Source of the DNA: an uncultured Pelagibacteraceae bacterium | GTDB taxonomy: Bacteria > Pseudomonadota > Alphaproteobacteria > Pelagibacterales > Pelagibacteraceae | Length of the DNA: 64,000 nucleotides | NCBI GenBank assembly: GCA_902560075.1 | Contig: CACEKE010000001.1 | Span: forward strand, 301,126-365,125 | Direction: 5' to 3' | Shown: positions 17,998 to 26,098 of the stretch, one piece after another | How the letters are laid out: every line of letters begins with the position of its first letter | Position numbering within the stretch: position 1 is the first letter of the stretch | Notes under the pieces: generated by a model | The model's input: the letters and a program-made list of their open reading frames with translations, nothing else | Told to the model about the DNA's origin: nothing | Database searches by the model: none | Made by a program: the position numbers and the translations under genes

Positions 17998-18859
17998 TAG
18001 TATCGACACTATCAATATTGTTAAGGCAACTATTAAATTCATCAATATTTTCTCTTCCAGAAATTTTAACAATCAATATGCCAAAAATAACAATGAGAGC
18101 TAAAGGAACACATGTAATGACGCTTAGATTATTAGAAATTAATATTAAATAGATTGCATAAAATGCAATAGATCTAATGATTACACTTGCTTTAAAAACA
18201 GCGATGATAGACAAGGAATGTTTAACTAAATTTAGAAAATTCATTTTTGAGGGTCCAAAATATCTTGCTCCTCTTTCAGATGGAATTGTTGCTAGATTTT
18301 TTTCTAATTTTGATAAGGCCCCAGAAAAACTACTCCATGTAGATTTATCATTTATAAGCTTTTCTACAGTTTTTTTTGGCAAAAAAGTGTAATTACCAAA
18401 CTTTATTGATTTACCTGTGAATATAAATGTAATTAATTTATGAATAATATAGCTTAATTTAAAAACTATTCCTTCAGATCTTTTTACTCTTTCACCTACG
18501 ATTGTTGTATCGGGGTTATAACTTAAATTATCAATAAATATTTTTATTTCTTCAGGCCTATCTTCACCATCTCCATCCATAGGTATGATGTAATCAAATT
18601 CATCGTTTTGGAAAATATGCTTTAGTCCTGTTGCTATACATCTAGCATGACCCATATTCTTTTTAATATTTAAAATTTGAACTGAATGTAAATTTTCTGA
18701 AAAACCAAATCCATCTGGTTTTATTTCTGAAGAACCATCATTTACTATAACTACCGAAAATTCATGATTAATTTCTTTTACTAAATTATCAATTTTATTA
18801 ATTAATTTATCTGCGGATTGCCAGTCATTGTAAATCGGAATTAAAATTTTAATTTTCAT
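17990..18859 (-). CDS. Family 2 glycosyltransferase with C-terminal membrane helices
   Basis: The 289-residue protein has the GT-A/GT2 catalytic domain: KILIPIYNDW, VIVNDGSS (38-44) and the metal motif MDGDGEDRPEE (Asp95, Asp97). Around residues 215-265 two hydrophobic helices follow, as in DPM1/GtrB/ArnC-type enzymes that load a sugar onto a polyprenyl phosphate. Its start codon overlaps the stop of the 40-residue membrane ORF (ATGA). With the GT39 gene it would form a pair in which GT2 makes the lipid-linked sugar and GT39 transfers it. Sugar and acceptor are unknown. Confidence 0.82.
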   Translation of the reverse strand: MKIKILIPIYNDWQSADKLINKIDNLVKEINHEFSVVIVNDGSSEIKPDGFGFSENLHSVQILNIKKNMGHARCIATGLKHIFQNDEFDYIIPMDGDGEDRPEEIKIFIDNLSYNPDTTIVGERVKRSEGIVFKLSYIIHKLITFIFTGKSIKFGNYTFLPKKTVEKLINDKSTWSSFSGALSKLEKNLATIPSERGARYFGPSKMNFLNLVKHSLSIIAVFKASVIIRSIAFYAIYLILISNNLSVITCVPLALIVIFGILIVKISGRENIDEFNSCLNNIDSVDTIK

Positions 18860-18978
18860 GGACTCACAGAACCTAGTAATCTAAAAAACGATGCAAAAAT
18901 TCCATAACCTGATAATTCAATAGCAATAATTATAACTGCTGCAAATAATATTTTTTTCCACTTATCGCTAATATTCAT
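18856..18978 (-). CDS. Small membrane protein (40 aa) between GT39 and GT2 genes
   Basis: A 40-codon frame starts with ATG at 18978, one base after the GT39 stop, and ends in TGA overlapping the GT2 ATG. The protein starts MNISDKWKKI, has one hydrophobic helix (LFAAVIIIAIELSGYGIFA, about residues 11-29), then FFRLLGSVSP. Its placement, with a one-base gap upstream and an ATGA overlap downstream, is what coupled genes show, and it fills the whole space between its neighbours. The single helix with a basic N-terminal side predicts an inner-membrane protein. I do not recognise a family; it could be a small partner of either glycosyltransferase. Confidence 0.65.
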   Translation of the reverse strand: MNISDKWKKILFAAVIIIAIELSGYGIFASFFRLLGSVSP

Positions 18979-18979
18979 A

Positions 18980-20371
18980 TTAATTTCTATTTTTAAACAT
19001 TACAAAACAAGGTTTTCCCTCTATATCAAGTTTTATAACTTTAAATACTGCCACAAATTCATTATTACAATTTATATCGGGATGGTTTGCAATAATTAAT
19101 CCGCCTTTTAGTTTTCCTGAATTTTTTGAAAAACTATACCATTTTGGTCTTGATTTAAGATGATAAGAAAGATTTCCAGCCACCCACTCATCTCCAATAA
19201 CAGACTCTAATTCAAATTCCCCCTTAGAATATTTTTCCCATTCTTCGTTTATGATTTTCGCGATTTTTTTTCCTTGATAGTCTGTCCTTTTGTCGGTTTT
19301 TGTTATTGATACATATGCATATGCAAACGGTGAAAAAGTAAAGAATATTAAAAATGCAACTAAAAAACTTTTCAGGTTATTAGTTTTAATGAAAGATTGA
19401 GAAACATAAACAAAAAATAAACCTAAAAAAATATAAAAAGGTGTCATCCACATAGTCCTTATTTTAATTCCCAAAACTAAAGATGTAAGAAAAATTAGAA
19501 TAAAAGGCATAAAATTTATAATTAACAAAAATACAAAATTTTTATCTTTATAATTTAAATTTAATTTAAATTTTTTATTTATAAAATAAAATATTATAAA
19601 AAAAGGAATTAATACACCGAGCTGTTTTAAAAAAAATATTATAGGAAGTACAAAATGATTTAATAAGTTCCTATCTTCAGATCCTGTTCTATGAATACCA
19701 TACTTTAATGTAACAAAATCGTTTTCTAAAATCCAATTTAAATGTGGATAAAACATTAAAAAAAAAGGTATTAGTGAATACAGAAATTTAAAACTTAATT
19801 TATTTATCTTATTAAAAAAAAAGCAAATTAAAATAATTGTAATTAATATATATATAAATAAATAATGGCTAAGCAATCCAAAGGCAGAAAAGGTTCCAAG
19901 TAAAAACCAGTCTATAATTTTATTGTTTTTTATCCCTTTCCAACAAAAGTATACTGAAAGCGCCCAAAAAGGAATTTCTGCAACATAAACATTAAACTCA
20001 GGGGATGTATAATTGTAAAAATATATTCCCTCTAATAACAAAACAGAAATTAGAGAAAATATTTTTTTTGAAAATAGATCGCTTGAAAAATTATAAATTA
20101 CATAAAAACATATAATTAAACAAATTTGGCTTAAAAAATAATACGCCCAATCATTAGATCCGAATATTTGATAAAATATTTCAACCATAACTGCACTCAT
20201 AGGAGGATGTTTATTAAAACCCCAATCTAAATTACTCCCCCATGCAAGGGCTTCTATAGTATCAAGTGGTAAATTATTATTTGTAAAAGATGGAATCACT
20301 GTCCAAATAATTAAGTGAGATATTAAAAAAACATAAAAATAATTATTTATATTTTTATTATTTAAGGCCAT
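18980..20371 (-). CDS. GT39/PMT-family membrane glycosyltransferase
   Basis: The 463-residue protein has an N-terminal helix, then a periplasmic loop with LPLDTIEALAWG (Asp37, Glu40) and NKHPPMSA (HPP at 55-57), the hallmark of ArnT/PMT-type enzymes that take sugar from a polyprenyl-phosphate donor. About ten further hydrophobic helices follow, and a soluble C-terminal part (about 370-463). These enzymes act at the outer face of the inner membrane on lipid A, proteins or other lipids; the acceptor here is unknown. It is the first gene of the GT39-small ORF-GT2 run. Confidence 0.85.
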   Translation of the reverse strand: MALNNKNINNYFYVFLISHLIIWTVIPSFTNNNLPLDTIEALAWGSNLDWGFNKHPPMSAVMVEIFYQIFGSNDWAYYFLSQICLIICFYVIYNFSSDLFSKKIFSLISVLLLEGIYFYNYTSPEFNVYVAEIPFWALSVYFCWKGIKNNKIIDWFLLGTFSAFGLLSHYLFIYILITIILICFFFNKINKLSFKFLYSLIPFFLMFYPHLNWILENDFVTLKYGIHRTGSEDRNLLNHFVLPIIFFLKQLGVLIPFFIIFYFINKKFKLNLNYKDKNFVFLLIINFMPFILIFLTSLVLGIKIRTMWMTPFYIFLGLFFVYVSQSFIKTNNLKSFLVAFLIFFTFSPFAYAYVSITKTDKRTDYQGKKIAKIINEEWEKYSKGEFELESVIGDEWVAGNLSYHLKSRPKWYSFSKNSGKLKGGLIIANHPDINCNNEFVAVFKVIKLDIEGKPCFVMFKNRN

Positions 20372-20400
20372 TTATCTTAATTTATACAATTAATGGTTTC

Positions 20401-20428
20401 TTGACACTAATTAATTCATGAATATATT
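20401..20428 (+). promoter_or_regulatory. dksA promoter
   Basis: A perfect -35 TTGACA (20401-20406) and a -10 TATATT (20423-20428) are 16 bases apart. Transcription would start near 20435, after the ATG at 20418 and before the ATG at 20451, so this promoter argues for the second start codon of dksA. Confidence 0.6.
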
Positions 20429-20450
20429 CACCGGACTTAAATATTTGAGA

Positions 20451-20867
20451 ATGGTAAAGATCTCTAAAACATATATTCCGAAAGAAACAGAAAAATACAT
20501 GTGTGCAAAACATCTAGCATTCTTCAAGAAAAAATTACTTGATTGGAAAATAGATTTAAAAAGAAGTAGCAATGAAGCATTATTTAACAGTTCACTCGAT
20601 GATAACAGTGCCTCTGCAGACATTGTTGATCAGGCTTCATCATATACTGAAAAAAATGTTGAGATGAGAGCAATCAATAGACAAATTAAACTAATTACAA
20701 AAATCGACTCTGCTTTAAAGAAAATTCAAGACGGAACATATGGTTTTTGTGAAGATACAGGTGAGCCAATAGGCTTAAAAAGATTAATGGCTAGACCTGT
20801 TGCAACTTTATGTATTGCTGCACAAGAAAAACATGAAAAAGAGGAAAAAGTTTACGCTGACGATTAG
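20451..20867 (+). CDS. dksA: DksA/TraR-type RNA polymerase-binding regulator with two cysteines
   Basis: DksA enters the RNA polymerase secondary channel and, with ppGpp, adjusts transcription of rRNA and biosynthetic genes. From the ATG at 20451 it has 138 residues. The coiled-coil tip keeps the key DxxDxA (Asp57, Asp60, Ala62). In the C-terminal globule only Cys100 and Cys121 of the usual four zinc cysteines remain; the others are Thr103 (FCEDTGEP) and Ala124 (LCIAAQ). Such two-cysteine DksA forms occur in alphaproteobacteria and in Pseudomonas DksA2. The upstream ATG at 20418 was rejected because it lies inside the promoter. It overlaps the convergent GST gene by four bases. Confidence 0.92.
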   Translation: MVKISKTYIPKETEKYMCAKHLAFFKKKLLDWKIDLKRSSNEALFNSSLDDNSASADIVDQASSYTEKNVEMRAINRQIKLITKIDSALKKIQDGTYGFCEDTGEPIGLKRLMARPVATLCIAAQEKHEKEEKVYADD

Positions 20868-21481
20868 GGTTTAGGAATCTCTCCAGCCCCCATAAAATTA
20901 TATCCTTTTACAACTGCATCTCTTTCAGCGATATTCATATACCACTTCGATAAGCTTTCGAATTTACCCAATCCAATATCATGCCATTCATGTCTTGCTA
21001 TCCATGGCCACGTAGCAATATCTGCAATTGTATATTTTTCACCGGCAAGATATTTTGATTTAGATAATCTTGCATTAAGTCTTTCATATAAATCTTTTGT
21101 GATTTTGTGATATCTCTCTTCTCCATACTTACTTTTGCCTTTATTAAATTTGTAAAATGAATGATACTGACCGATCATTGGTCCAACGAGTCCCATTTGA
21201 GCCATTAACCACTGATTAATTTTAACTTTATTATCTAAATCGTAAAACTTTTTACTTTTTTCAGCTAAGTAAATTAATATTGCTCCAGAACCAAACACGC
21301 TCTCTTTATCGTCTTTGATGACAGGTATTTTGCTAAATGGACTAATTTCTATAAATTTTGGATCAAATTGATCTCCTTTACCTAGGTCGACAGCTGTAAC
21401 CTTGTAGGGAAATTCTATTTCCTCCAACATTATACTTATTTTTTTTCCGTTTGGTGTATCAGACGCAAATAATTCAATCAC
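20864..21481 (-). CDS. Glutathione S-transferase-like protein (YfcG/Nu type)
   Basis: The 205 residues have the thioredoxin-like N-terminal domain with the DTPNGKKISIMLEE segment (TPNG-x-K as in YfcG disulfide reductases), IPVIKDD with the cis-Pro, and the glutathione-binding FGSGAILIYLAE. The C-terminal helical domain contains the GST core YTIADIATWPW. YfcG-type enzymes reduce disulfides with glutathione. It is the last gene of the ferredoxin-reductase-GST run behind proteorhodopsin, an arrangement common in SAR11. It overlaps the reductase gene upstream by eight bases. Confidence 0.9.
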   Translation of the reverse strand: MIELFASDTPNGKKISIMLEEIEFPYKVTAVDLGKGDQFDPKFIEISPFSKIPVIKDDKESVFGSGAILIYLAEKSKKFYDLDNKVKINQWLMAQMGLVGPMIGQYHSFYKFNKGKSKYGEERYHKITKDLYERLNARLSKSKYLAGEKYTIADIATWPWIARHEWHDIGLGKFESLSKWYMNIAERDAVVKGYNFMGAGEIPKP

Positions 21482-22493
21482 TTTTTACGCCCAGTCTTTC
21501 CTTTATTGTTTTTGATGATGTTGTAAATTCAAATCTATATTTTTCATTAGGTCTAGCTAACTTAAAACAAGCACGAGCAGCAAGCGCACCTTCATGAAAT
21601 CCTGATAAGATTAACTTTAACTTTCCAGGATAATTACAAATATCTCCAATGGCGTAAATTCCTTTTTGGTTTGTCTCGAATTTTTCTGTATCAACTTCTA
21701 CTGTTTTCTTATTTAAATTCAGCCCCCAATTGGCAATTGGACCAAGTTGCATAATTAATCCAAAAAATCCTAGTACATAATCGGATTTAAGATTTTTTAT
21801 TTCTTTATTTTCGTGTTCGATATCAATACTTTCCAAAGTACCATTACCTTTAACGGTTTTTAACTGATATTTTGTAAATAATTCGATTTTACCAGATTTT
21901 TGAAGCTCATGCACTTTATCTAAAGTTGCATGTGCACCTCTAAACTCATCTCTTCTATGTATTAAATTTACCTTTGAATTTTTTGATAATTCTACAGCCC
22001 AATCAAGAGCACTATCCCCTCCCCCAAAGATTGAAACAGTTTTACCTTCGAATATTTTTTTATTTTTAATTGAATAAAAAATTGATTTATCTTCAAATTG
22101 TTCACACTCCTTTGGTGAAAATCTTCTTGGTTCAAAAGATCCTACCCCACCAGCTATAATTACATTTGGAGTTAAAAAGCTTTTCCCTTTGTTAGTTTTA
22201 ACTTCCCAATTATTCTCATTTTTTTTTAGTTCATCAACTCTTTCACCTAAATGGAAATTAATATTAAAAGGTTTTAATTGATCTAATAAATTTTTTGTCA
22301 GTTCTTCTCCAGTACACTCAGGGATTGCTGGAATATCATATATAGGTTTATCTGGATAAAGCTCAATACATTGACCACCTGCCTTATCAAGGTTGTCAAC
22401 AATCTCACAATCTAATCCTATAATTTTAAGTTGATGAGCTGTGAATAATCCTGTTGGACCTGCTCCTATAATTAATGCATCAGTTTTTATCAT
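21474..22493 (-). CDS. Ferredoxin-NADP+ reductase (thioredoxin-reductase-like type)
   Basis: The 339-residue flavoprotein has the FAD motif IIGAGPTGLF (8-17), the segment KAGGQCIELYPDKPIYDIP and the NADPH motif FGGGDSALDWAVEL near 160. The CxxC of thioredoxin reductase is missing, and the C-terminal GICNYPGKLKL/FHEGALAA plus tail match the YumC-type ferredoxin-NADP reductase. It shares one base with the ferredoxin gene upstream, so the two likely form an electron-transfer pair between NADPH and ferredoxin. Which way electrons flow cannot be told from sequence. Confidence 0.9.
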   Translation of the reverse strand: MIKTDALIIGAGPTGLFTAHQLKIIGLDCEIVDNLDKAGGQCIELYPDKPIYDIPAIPECTGEELTKNLLDQLKPFNINFHLGERVDELKKNENNWEVKTNKGKSFLTPNVIIAGGVGSFEPRRFSPKECEQFEDKSIFYSIKNKKIFEGKTVSIFGGGDSALDWAVELSKNSKVNLIHRRDEFRGAHATLDKVHELQKSGKIELFTKYQLKTVKGNGTLESIDIEHENKEIKNLKSDYVLGFFGLIMQLGPIANWGLNLNKKTVEVDTEKFETNQKGIYAIGDICNYPGKLKLILSGFHEGALAARACFKLARPNEKYRFEFTTSSKTIKERLGVKSD

Positions 22494-22813
22494 TATACTT
22501 GTTTGTCTGGCATATTAACAATCAATCCATCCAATTCATCTGAGACAGTCAACTGACAACTAAGCCTGCTATTTTTTTTTGGCTCGTAAGCTTGATCTAA
22601 CATATCTTCTTCGCCATCTAATTTTTTTTCTAGTTTATCAAACCACTCTTCTTTGACGTAAACATGGCAAGTTGCACATGACATGCCACCTCCACAATCC
22701 CCGTCTATTCCTGGTATATTATTTTGAACAGCGCCTTCCATCACAGATAACCCATTTTCTACATTAACCGTATGTGAATTTCCATTGTGCTCAACGTAAG
22801 TGATCTTTGCCAT
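22493..22813 (-). CDS. Adrenodoxin-type 2Fe-2S ferredoxin
   Basis: The 106-residue protein carries the Cys40-x5-Cys46-x2-Cys49...Cys86 pattern ([13 protein letters not shown] and RLSCQL) of the vertebrate/mitochondrial-type 2Fe-2S ferredoxins. These carry electrons to iron-sulfur assembly, cytochrome P450 or oxygenases. It starts about 18 bases after the proteorhodopsin terminator and shares its last base with the reductase gene. Expression may come from terminator read-through or from a promoter I cannot place. Confidence 0.94.
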   Translation of the reverse strand: MAKITYVEHNGNSHTVNVENGLSVMEGAVQNNIPGIDGDCGGGMSCATCHVYVKEEWFDKLEKKLDGEEDMLDQAYEPKKNSRLSCQLTVSDELDGLIVNMPDKQV

Positions 22814-22830
22814 AATTTTTATATAGGTGC

Positions 22831-22866
22831 AAAAAAAAATAGGGCAAGTACGAAACTTGCCCTATT
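22831..22866 (-). terminator. Intrinsic terminator of proteorhodopsin
   Basis: On the minus strand a 12-base-pair stem (22855-22866 pairing with 22838-22849, containing GGGCAAGT) with a five-base loop is followed by nine T residues (22831-22839, partly in the stem base). It lies 22 bases after the proteorhodopsin stop and before the ferredoxin gene, so the rhodopsin mRNA is mostly a single-gene transcript. Confidence 0.92.
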
Positions 22867-22888
22867 TAAAAGTTTAGTTATCTTTTAA

Positions 22889-23656
22889 TTAAGCTCTCTT
22901 AGAAGAGTTTGCAACTGCACATGACCAGATGATTAGACCAAAAGCGATCTTGTTCACAAAGTCAGCTAGGTTGTAAATTACGTTCAAAGAGTTTGCATCT
23001 ATTCCGCCTGTTAGATATCCAAACACATATCCAAGTGGGTAGATTGCCCAACCAACAGTAACAATCATTCTCAATGCACTGAACGCAGTAACAAGAGACT
23101 TGTTACCTGATTTAGCCATTGACTTACCTGCTTCACCAGAGAATATTTCATAAAGAATGTAAATCCATCCAGCCATACCGATAATGAAACCAAGCATAGC
23201 GTTAATGAATCCAGCTTCTCCTGCATATCCACCTACAAGCATGACGATAGAACCAATTAATATTCTCCAGAATATTCCAGTTGGAACTTTTCTTACTGCT
23301 GCAAGAATTAAATAAAACTCAACTAGCTGTAAAGGTACAGTAATTAACCAGTCAATATATCTGTAAACAGTTGGAGTATCACCTGTCTCAACCCAAACCG
23401 CTCTCATGTACATATAGTGAATGAACGCTATACCAGTTACTAGTCCAGCTACGTTTACCGATTTTCTCCACTGAGTGCTAACATTAGCTTGCTCCATAAA
23501 GAAAAACGCAGTGGCTGCTAACATACCCATTGAAATTAACCAAAACGAAATACCTACGAAATCGTCTGTAGCTAAAAAGGCTTCAGCAGCATTAGCACCT
23601 GTAGATGCTCCAATTAGAGCTATCGCAGCAAATGCTAACGTTTTTAATGTTTTCAT
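22889..23656 (-). CDS. Proteorhodopsin, predicted blue-absorbing
   Basis: Proteorhodopsin is a retinal-bound seven-helix light-driven proton pump in the inner membrane. From the ATG at 23656 it has 255 residues, starting with a signal peptide (MKTLKTLAFAAIALIGASTG, cleavage after ANA). Key residues, numbered here and five above the standard scheme, are His80, proton acceptor Asp102, Gln110, proton donor Glu113 and the retinal lysine Lys236 in DFVNKIAFG. Gln at the 105-equivalent position predicts blue tuning (Leu gives green). A strong ribosome site six bases before this ATG decides the start against another ATG five codons upstream. No retinal-synthesis gene lies in the window. Confidence 0.98.
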   Translation of the reverse strand: MKTLKTLAFAAIALIGASTGANAAEAFLATDDFVGISFWLISMGMLAATAFFFMEQANVSTQWRKSVNVAGLVTGIAFIHYMYMRAVWVETGDTPTVYRYIDWLITVPLQLVEFYLILAAVRKVPTGIFWRILIGSIVMLVGGYAGEAGFINAMLGFIIGMAGWIYILYEIFSGEAGKSMAKSGNKSLVTAFSALRMIVTVGWAIYPLGYVFGYLTGGIDANSLNVIYNLADFVNKIAFGLIIWSCAVANSSKRA

Positions 23657-23662
23657 AAAAAA

Positions 23663-23669
23663 CTCCCTC
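23663..23669 (-). promoter_or_regulatory. Strong Shine-Dalgarno site of proteorhodopsin
   Basis: GAGGGAG lies six T residues before the ATG at 23656. It overlaps the other candidate ATG at 23671, so it selects the shorter protein. This is one of the best ribosome binding sites in the window and fits high expression. Confidence 0.8.
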
Positions 23670-23685
23670 ATTAGTTAGTTTTTAT

Positions 23686-23729
23686 TAGTTTAAATTTAAA
23701 CTATGGGTTTATTCCGCAACAAACCCATA
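23686..23729 (-). promoter_or_regulatory. Two inverted repeats in the proteorhodopsin leader
   Basis: A nine-base-pair stem with a ten-base loop (23721-23729 with 23702-23710, containing TATGGG/CCCATA) is followed on the minus strand by an 18-base perfect palindrome (23686-23703, TAGTTTAAA and its complement). Both lie 30-75 bases before the start codon. They could be an mRNA stability element or a regulator site; the promoter itself is not clear. Confidence 0.55.
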
Positions 23730-23870
23730 ATGGTGGCTAAATAGCAAATTAAATTAGTTTATTGAAGACTTTTTTACCCTTAATAAGTATTGATTTTATT
23801 GACTTTTTAAAATTAAATACAACCTGTAACATAAAATCAATATATTTTAGTCGTAAGGAATCAACTTAGT

Positions 23871-25766
23871 ATGAAAAAGAATTTTCAGGAAATCTACAAC
23901 AAATCAATAGAAAACCCGGAGGAATTTTGGAGAAATAATTCAGAGGATATTTTTTGGTTCAAAAAACCTACAAAAATTTTGAATAAATCAAATCATCCTT
24001 TTTACAAGTGGTACGAGGATGGTGTTACAAATACTTGCTATAATGCTTTAGACGTTCACATTGACAAAGGTAATGGTGATAAAACTGCTTTAATCTATGA
24101 TAGTCCTATTACCGGAAACAAATCAAAACATACTTATATAGAATTAAAAGAAAAAGTATCTAAATTCGCAGGTGCTTTAGTCAATCAAGGTGTCAGCAAA
24201 GGTGATAGAGTAATAATTTATATGCCAATGATACCTGAAGCAGTAATAGCAATGCTTGCATGCAGTAGAATAGGAGCAATTCATTCTGTTGTTTTCGGAG
24301 GATTTGCCTCAAATGAACTTGCAAGTAGAATAGATGATAGTAAAGCAAAAATTTTAATCACAGCCTCTTGTGGTTTCGAGCCATCTAGAACAGTCGAGTA
24401 CAAACCTCTCGTTGATGGGGCAATGAAACTAGCAACACATAAAGTAGAAAAGGTAATTTTTTTTCAAAGAAAAGGGAATGAGGTTAAGTTAAATCCTCAG
24501 ATCGAAATAAGTTGGGACGAAGCTTTATCAAATTCTAAAGATGTAGATTGTGTAGAGATGAATTCAAATGAATATGCATATATTTTATATACATCTGGAA
24601 CTACTGGAGTACCTAAAGGGATAGTCAGAGACATAGGTGGTCATATAGTAGCTCTTAAATGGACGATGAAGAACATTTATAATATTGACGAAGGAGATGT
24701 GTGGTGGTCTGCCAGTGATATAGGTTGGATAGTTGGTCATTCTTATATTGTATACGCCCCTTTATTTAAGGGATGTACGACAGTTCTTTTTGAAGGCAAA
24801 CCAGTTGGTACACCTGATGCTGGCGCATTTTGGAAAATTATTTCTGAATATAAAGTTAAATCTCTTTTTACTGCACCTACAGCTTTCAGAGCTATAAAAA
24901 AAGAAGATCCTGAAGGCAAATTCTTTTCAAAATATGATCTTAGTTCTTTTAAGAGTTTGTTTTTAGCTGGAGAAAGAGCAGATCCAGATACCATTAAATG
25001 GGCGGAGAGATTATTAAAAGTTCCTGTAATTGATCACTGGTGGCAAACAGAAACTAGTTGGGCCATAAGCTCTAACTGTACAGGTATTGAAATGATGAAA
25101 ACTAAATATGGCTCAGCTTGCAGGGCGGTTCCTGGTTATGATGTAAAAATTATAAAACCGGATCAATCTATAGCAAAACCGAATGAGATGGGTGACATCG
25201 TTGTAAAGTTACCTCTGCCTCCTGGAACGTTCCCAACTTTATGGAATGCAGATGAGAGATATAAAAACACTTACATGTCTAATTACGATGGGTATTATCA
25301 AACATATGATGCGGGTCATATAGATGAAGATGGTTACATATGGATAATGTCAAGAACGGATGATATTATTAATGTAGCTGGTCATAGATTATCAACTGGT
25401 GCAATAGAGGAAGTATTATCTGAACATCAGTCTGTAGCTGAATGTGCTGTGATAGGAATTGCAGATAAGCTTAAAGGTCAATTACCTATTGGTTTAATAG
25501 CTTTAAAAGCTGGAGTAGCTAAAGATAATGAAACAATATCCAAGGAATGTATTCAAATGGTTAGAGATAAAGTTGGACCTGTTGCAGCGTTTAAAACAGC
25601 AATTGTAGTTAAAAGACTTCCAAAAACTAGATCAGGAAAAGTTTTGAGAGGAACCGTAAGAAAGATTGCTGATAAGGAAGAGTATAAAATGCCAGCAACT
25701 ATAGATGATCCAGCAATATTAGATGAAATAAAAAATGATTTAATAACCCATAAAATTATCAAGTAA
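23871..25766 (+). CDS. prpE: Propionyl-CoA synthetase / acyl-CoA synthetase
   Basis: This AMP-forming ligase activates short acids to acyl-CoA. The 631 residues contain the ATP motif YTSGTTGVPKGIVRD, followed by GGHIVALKWTM, which is typical of PrpE rather than Acs, then HWWQTETSW, YDAGHIDEDGYIW and the C-terminal LPKTRSGKVLRG with the acetylatable lysine. Propionate is the likely substrate, acetate the main alternative. It is divergent from proteorhodopsin with about 214 bases between start codons and shares one base with the SMR gene downstream. Confidence 0.9.
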   Translation: MKKNFQEIYNKSIENPEEFWRNNSEDIFWFKKPTKILNKSNHPFYKWYEDGVTNTCYNALDVHIDKGNGDKTALIYDSPITGNKSKHTYIELKEKVSKFAGALVNQGVSKGDRVIIYMPMIPEAVIAMLACSRIGAIHSVVFGGFASNELASRIDDSKAKILITASCGFEPSRTVEYKPLVDGAMKLATHKVEKVIFFQRKGNEVKLNPQIEISWDEALSNSKDVDCVEMNSNEYAYILYTSGTTGVPKGIVRDIGGHIVALKWTMKNIYNIDEGDVWWSASDIGWIVGHSYIVYAPLFKGCTTVLFEGKPVGTPDAGAFWKIISEYKVKSLFTAPTAFRAIKKEDPEGKFFSKYDLSSFKSLFLAGERADPDTIKWAERLLKVPVIDHWWQTETSWAISSNCTGIEMMKTKYGSACRAVPGYDVKIIKPDQSIAKPNEMGDIVVKLPLPPGTFPTLWNADERYKNTYMSNYDGYYQTYDAGHIDEDGYIWIMSRTDDIINVAGHRLSTGAIEEVLSEHQSVAECAVIGIADKLKGQLPIGLIALKAGVAKDNETISKECIQMVRDKVGPVAAFKTAIVVKRLPKTRSGKVLRGTVRKIADKEEYKMPATIDDPAILDEIKNDLITHKIIK

Positions 25767-26098
25767 TGATAAAAACTTATTTATTTCTAGCAGGTGCAAT
25801 AATTTGTGAGGTTTGTGGCACAATGCTATTACCAGTTTGTCAAAACTTCACTAAACCAATACCAACTTTTTTTCTAGCAGTATTTTATTTATCTGCATTT
25901 TACCTATTAACTTTTGTTGTAAACAAACTGCCAATTGCAATTGTTTATGGTGTTTGGAGTGGTCTAGGAATTTTTACTATAGCAATCTTAGGATATATTT
26001 TTTTTAAGCAAACTTTAAGTTGGCAAGCTATTTTAGGGCTATTTTTAATTATAGTTGGTGTAGTTTTAGTAAATTCTTTTTCTTCTAAAGCTATTTAA
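25766..26098 (+). CDS. Small multidrug resistance (SMR) family transporter
   Basis: The 110-residue protein has four hydrophobic helices. Helix 1 holds the essential Glu15 in GAIICEVCGT (Glu14 of EmrE). Helix 3 has IVYGVWSGLGIF, matching the SMR signature, and helix 4 GLFLIIVGVVLVN. SMR proteins form antiparallel dimers that export cationic drugs or guanidinium/polyamines in exchange for protons; the substrate here is unknown. The start overlaps the prpE stop by one base, so they are co-translated. The 3' end overlaps the convergent dihydroorotase by eight bases. Confidence 0.92.
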   Translation: MIKTYLFLAGAIICEVCGTMLLPVCQNFTKPIPTFFLAVFYLSAFYLLTFVVNKLPIAIVYGVWSGLGIFTIAILGYIFFKQTLSWQAILGLFLIIVGVVLVNSFSSKAI

